Part shown: positions 5,543-8,222 of the stretch, one piece after another
How positions within the stretch are numbered: the stretch's first letter is position 1
Layout of the letters: every line of letters starts with the position of its first letter
Source of the DNA: Solobacterium sp.
GTDB lineage: Bacteria; Bacillota_I; Bacilli_A; Erysipelotrichales; Erysipelotrichaceae
Assembly: GCA_017514645.1 (NCBI GenBank)
Contig: JAFWJP010000123.1
Span: 1-8,222, forward strand
Direction: 5' to 3'
DNA length: 8,222 bases
Program-made: the position numbers and the translations under genes
Notes under the pieces: generated by a model
The model's database searches: none
What the model was told of the DNA's origin: nothing
The model's input: the letters and a program-made list of their open reading frames with translations, nothing else

Positions 5543-7502
5543 TTACGGGTTCCTCCTGCAAATATTCATTCAGTTTCAGTTCAAGTTCTTCCTTGACGCT
5601 CTCTACATCCGTACGGGTACGCTGTACTGCCGCAGCCGTCATATGACCGCCGCCGCCCATGCTCTCCATCACCAGCTGTACATTGATCCTTCCGTTGGAA
5701 CGGGCACTGACACCGATTTCATCAGACGCTGTCTGGGCGATGACAAATACGGCATCCACATTCCTGACCTTGAGCATACGGTCCGCTACCTGTGAGATCA
5801 TCGACCTTGTCACATGTCGTCCGGAAGCCGGAACAATCAGGATATTGTCATTGAAGTTTTCCGCCAGGGCCATGATGTTGTTCTTGAGCATGAATTCATC
5901 ATAGTCTTCCTTGAGATAATCATTGGCCTTGCCCGGATCTGCACCCATTTTGCGCAGATGTCCGGCTGCTTCATAGGTTCTCGCGCCGGTCCGTACACGG
6001 AAGAAATCCGTATCCACGATCATACCTGCCAGCATGATGGTCGCTTCCGTTTCGCTCAGACGGGCCTGATTCGTAATATACGGCATCAGTTCGGTAATCA
6101 GTTCCACCGCACTGCTCGCACCGGCTTCAATGTACATCAGAACCGGCTTTACACCCATCTCCGTGCTTCGGCGGTGATGATCCAGGACAACGATCTGCTG
6201 AGCACTCTCCAGAACCTTCTGCCCGTTGGAGGTTTTGATATTGTGATGGTCCACCATCACGACCAGACTCCGCTGCTGCAGCTGATTGACAGCCTCGCTT
6301 TCCGTCACGAAGTTCAGCCCCTTGTCCAGATCATCATAATGGCTGTCCACAACCGCTTTGAGCTTTTCCTCAACACCGCCGGTCTTCTCGATCACGCATA
6401 CCGGTTTGCGAAGTGCCCGGGCAATGGACGCAACGCCGATCGCCGCACCCATACAGTCAAAATCCTGTTCACGATGTCCGACGATGATCACGTTGGACGA
6501 ACGGTTGATCAGCTCCCTCAGTGAATGCGCCATGACTCTTACACGTACACGGCTGCGCTTCTCTGTCGCTTCCGAAGCACCGCCGTAGTAGTGGACTTCT
6601 TCACCGGACTTCTGTACCGCAACCTGGTCGCCGCCTCTGGACTGTGCAAGATCCATCAACTGTGTCGCCATTTCATCCAGTTCCTCATAGTTGACGGAAC
6701 CACGTGCAAACGCCAGCGACAGAGTGATCGATACATCCTGCATCTGCGCAGCTCTGCGCACTTTGTTCAGCACGGAAAAACGATCGGCTGCGATCTCACT
6801 GTAGATCTTTTCATCCAGCAGCAGCAGATAACGGTAATTGTTCAGACGCCGGATCAGGATCCCGTGTACATGGCAGTATTCCGTGAGCGGTGTCCTTACC
6901 GCAACACTGATATTCGAAACAACAGATTCGTCCTCGTACTGCGTACTTTCCTCATAGTTGTCCAGATTGGCAAAACCGATGACCGGCTGTTCATTTTCAT
7001 ACGCACTCCGGTAGCGTTCCAGATCACTGATATCCTTGAACATCAGTACCGGTTCATTCTCGATCCTTGTTACCTCATACAGATACTCCCCGATCGAAAC
7101 CGTTGTGCTCTCTTCGCCTTTGCTGATGAGTTTCTCACATTCCGGCAGCCATTCCAGCAGCTTCATGCCGATCTGCTCGATCCCGCGTTTCCGGAACAGG
7201 TCGCTCATCGACGTAATAACATGATCACTGTCATAGGTGACCGTACCGACACCGCCGTAGAGGTATCCCTCTGCCGCAACACGGCCAAGCATTGTTTCCA
7301 GACCGTTGGTATTCTCCTGTGCAAGCTGACGGAAGCGCTCAAACGCATAGATCACGATGATGTACTCACCGAAGATGATCAGACAAGCCGGCACAAGCAT
7401 TTCATTCCTGCCGCTGAAGATCACTAGTCCGAGTATCAGCACTGCTTCCGCGGAGATCACCAGCAGCAGCGTTTTCAGTGTATTATTGAGCTTTTGCAGC
7501 AT
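5520..7502 (-). CDS. gdpP: Cyclic-di-AMP phosphodiesterase GdpP (DHH/DHHA1 type)
   Basis: GdpP is a membrane protein that hydrolyses c-di-AMP to pApA, and so influences potassium balance, cell-wall stress and beta-lactam tolerance. The 660 residues match the Bacillus protein (about 659). The order is two transmembrane helices (about 11-30 and 36-54), a degenerate PAS domain (about 65-160), a degenerate GGDEF domain (about 172-300), a DHH domain (about 335-500) and DHHA1 (about 540-645). Metal-binding residues are present: H343, D347 and D349 in GHREQDFD, D418 in VDHH, D441-H442-H443 in LDHH, and D497 in IVDTD. The DHHA1 motif GGGGHMTAAAVQ is at 616-627. The GGDEF signature position reads NNYRY (221-225), with no acidic residue, so it should not make c-di-GMP, as is usual for this family. 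The start has GGGAGG 5 bases upstream and overlaps the end of yybS by 20 bases. Confidence 0.98.
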   Translation of the reverse strand: MLQKLNNTLKTLLLVISAEAVLILGLVIFSGRNEMLVPACLIIFGEYIIVIYAFERFRQLAQENTNGLETMLGRVAAEGYLYGGVGTVTYDSDHVITSMSDLFRKRGIEQIGMKLLEWLPECEKLISKGEESTTVSIGEYLYEVTRIENEPVLMFKDISDLERYRSAYENEQPVIGFANLDNYEESTQYEDESVVSNISVAVRTPLTEYCHVHGILIRRLNNYRYLLLLDEKIYSEIAADRFSVLNKVRRAAQMQDVSITLSLAFARGSVNYEELDEMATQLMDLAQSRGGDQVAVQKSGEEVHYYGGASEATEKRSRVRVRVMAHSLRELINRSSNVIIVGHREQDFDCMGAAIGVASIARALRKPVCVIEKTGGVEEKLKAVVDSHYDDLDKGLNFVTESEAVNQLQQRSLVVMVDHHNIKTSNGQKVLESAQQIVVLDHHRRSTEMGVKPVLMYIEAGASSAVELITELMPYITNQARLSETEATIMLAGMIVDTDFFRVRTGARTYEAAGHLRKMGADPGKANDYLKEDYDEFMLKNNIMALAENFNDNILIVPASGRHVTRSMISQVADRMLKVRNVDAVFVIAQTASDEIGVSARSNGRINVQLVMESMGGGGHMTAAAVQRTRTDVESVKEELELKLNEYLQEEPVNEGNTEN

Positions 7503-8222
7503 AACCGCCTCCCATCAATCTGGCATGAAAGTCCGTTGTAATATACAGAAATCCCAGCATCGCCACCGGCATGACCGCGATCGTCATCAGAAGAAGAGCC
7601 AGGATCCCGTAGATTCCCTTGCCCTTGCCTCCGTTGCGTACAGCCAGGAATACCATGATCGCAACCATACCGTAGATGCAGAGATACACAACACCGATCA
7701 TTCCGATGCTCTGCATCGCATTCTGAAGCATCACATTGTCCATCTTGTGATTCACTGCGTAAAGATACATGAAGAAACCGAGGACCGCCAGATAACCCGT
7801 CCACCTGGGCGGATAGTACGAAGCAATCGATACGGAGGGTGCCATATCGATATGCAGTCTTCTCAGCATCAGGACCGCCAGGAAATGCGTAATCAGACCC
7901 TGAAGAGCACCTGTCAGGACGACCGAGGTCATCAGTACGTTCAGGAACAGCTGTGACATATCAACGTTCGTATCCAGAGTACCTCCGGTCTTCTCCATCG
8001 CCTCCATGAAGATACAGGTATATTCCGCTGCTTCCCTGGTCAGATCATAGCCGAAGAACTCTGCCAGGATCAGCGTATCCGCCACATTGATTGCGACCGC
8101 CATCATACAGGTAATGATCACCAGCCTGTGCCGGTTCATCTTCCTGCGTACTCCCTGTCCGTAGACAAGACCGATCAGGGACTCCGAAGCAACATAGAAC
8201 ATCATGGTCGGCGTAGACAGAA
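7483..8222 (-). CDS. YybS-like (DUF2232) multi-pass membrane protein, 5' end beyond the window
   Basis: This is an integral membrane protein of unknown function that resembles the YybS/DUF2232 family found just upstream of gdpP in many Bacillota. The frame stays open through the right edge of the window (LSTPT precedes the Met pair at 8200-8205), so the start lies outside. About 245 residues are visible, against roughly 300 for Bacillus YybS, so about one N-terminal segment is missing. At least five hydrophobic segments can be seen: around HRLVIITCMMAVAINVAD, FLNVLMTSVVLTGALQGLI, WTGYLAVLGFFMYLYAV, IGMIGVVYLCIYGMVAIMV and GILALLLMTIAVMPVAMLGF. The family is known for its gene neighbourhood more than for a tested activity; a transport-like role has been suggested on membrane topology alone. 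Its last codons overlap the gdpP start. Family assignment rests on position and topology, so it is less certain than for its neighbours. Confidence 0.8.
   Translation of the reverse strand, partial: LSTPTMMFYVASESLIGLVYGQGVRRKMNRHRLVIITCMMAVAINVADTLILAEFFGYDLTREAAEYTCIFMEAMEKTGGTLDTNVDMSQLFLNVLMTSVVLTGALQGLITHFLAVLMLRRLHIDMAPSVSIASYYPPRWTGYLAVLGFFMYLYAVNHKMDNVMLQNAMQSIGMIGVVYLCIYGMVAIMVFLAVRNGGKGKGIYGILALLLMTIAVMPVAMLGFLYITTDFHARLMGGGYAAKAQ

Noticed and set aside
6525..7427. 300-codon open frame on the plus strand opposite gdpP
   Set aside because: Same codon-aligned shadow effect; the sense strand encodes a complete GdpP with all metal-binding motifs.
7475..7804. 109-codon minus-strand frame over the end of yybS and start of gdpP
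   Set aside because: Out of frame with the membrane protein, low hydrophobicity, Arg/Gly/Ser-rich; no support as a gene.

Overview
The window is a single, very compact, minus-strand gene cluster from a low-to-moderate GC member of the Bacillota (Firmicutes). In transcription order, from high to low coordinates, it reads: yybS-like membrane protein (5' end outside the window), gdpP, rplI, dnaB, an exported LysM-G5-M23 peptidase, walJ (yycJ), an HtrA-like PDZ protein, and rlmH. This is the Bacillus-type order near the chromosome origin (yybS-gdpP-rplI-dnaB ... walJ-htrA-rlmH). It differs in that walR-walK-walH-walI and purA, found between dnaB and walJ in Bacillus, are absent here and one M23 peptidase gene fills the place. 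The near-50% GC and this layout would fit an Erysipelotrichaceae-like gut Firmicute, but that placement is an inference with low confidence.

Layout: 7483-8222 yybS (partial), 5520-7502 gdpP (c-di-AMP phosphodiesterase), 5099-5542 rplI (ribosomal protein bL9), 3736-5097 dnaB (replicative helicase), 2219-3727 M23 peptidase, 1419-2222 walJ (metallo-beta-lactamase fold), 482-1483 HtrA-like protein, 9-485 rlmH (23S rRNA methyltransferase). Every junction is an overlap or a gap of at most 8 bases, so I see no room for a promoter between genes. The eight genes look like one translationally coupled transcript. There is no intergenic stretch over 300 bases, and no RNA gene, mobile element, CRISPR array or riboswitch.

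Together the cluster combines second-messenger turnover (GdpP), ribosome parts and maturation (bL9, RlmH), replication (DnaB) and cell-envelope functions (M23 peptidase, WalJ, HtrA-like protein). Most genes are textbook housekeeping genes with intact active sites. The exception is the HtrA-like protein. It keeps the trypsin-fold layout and PDZ domain, but the catalytic His and Ser positions read Ser and Ala, so it is probably a pseudoprotease. Other points of note are a 65-base out-of-frame overlap between walJ and the HtrA-like gene, a terminator-like hairpin in the first codons of the M23 gene, and paired cysteines around the M23 catalytic domain.
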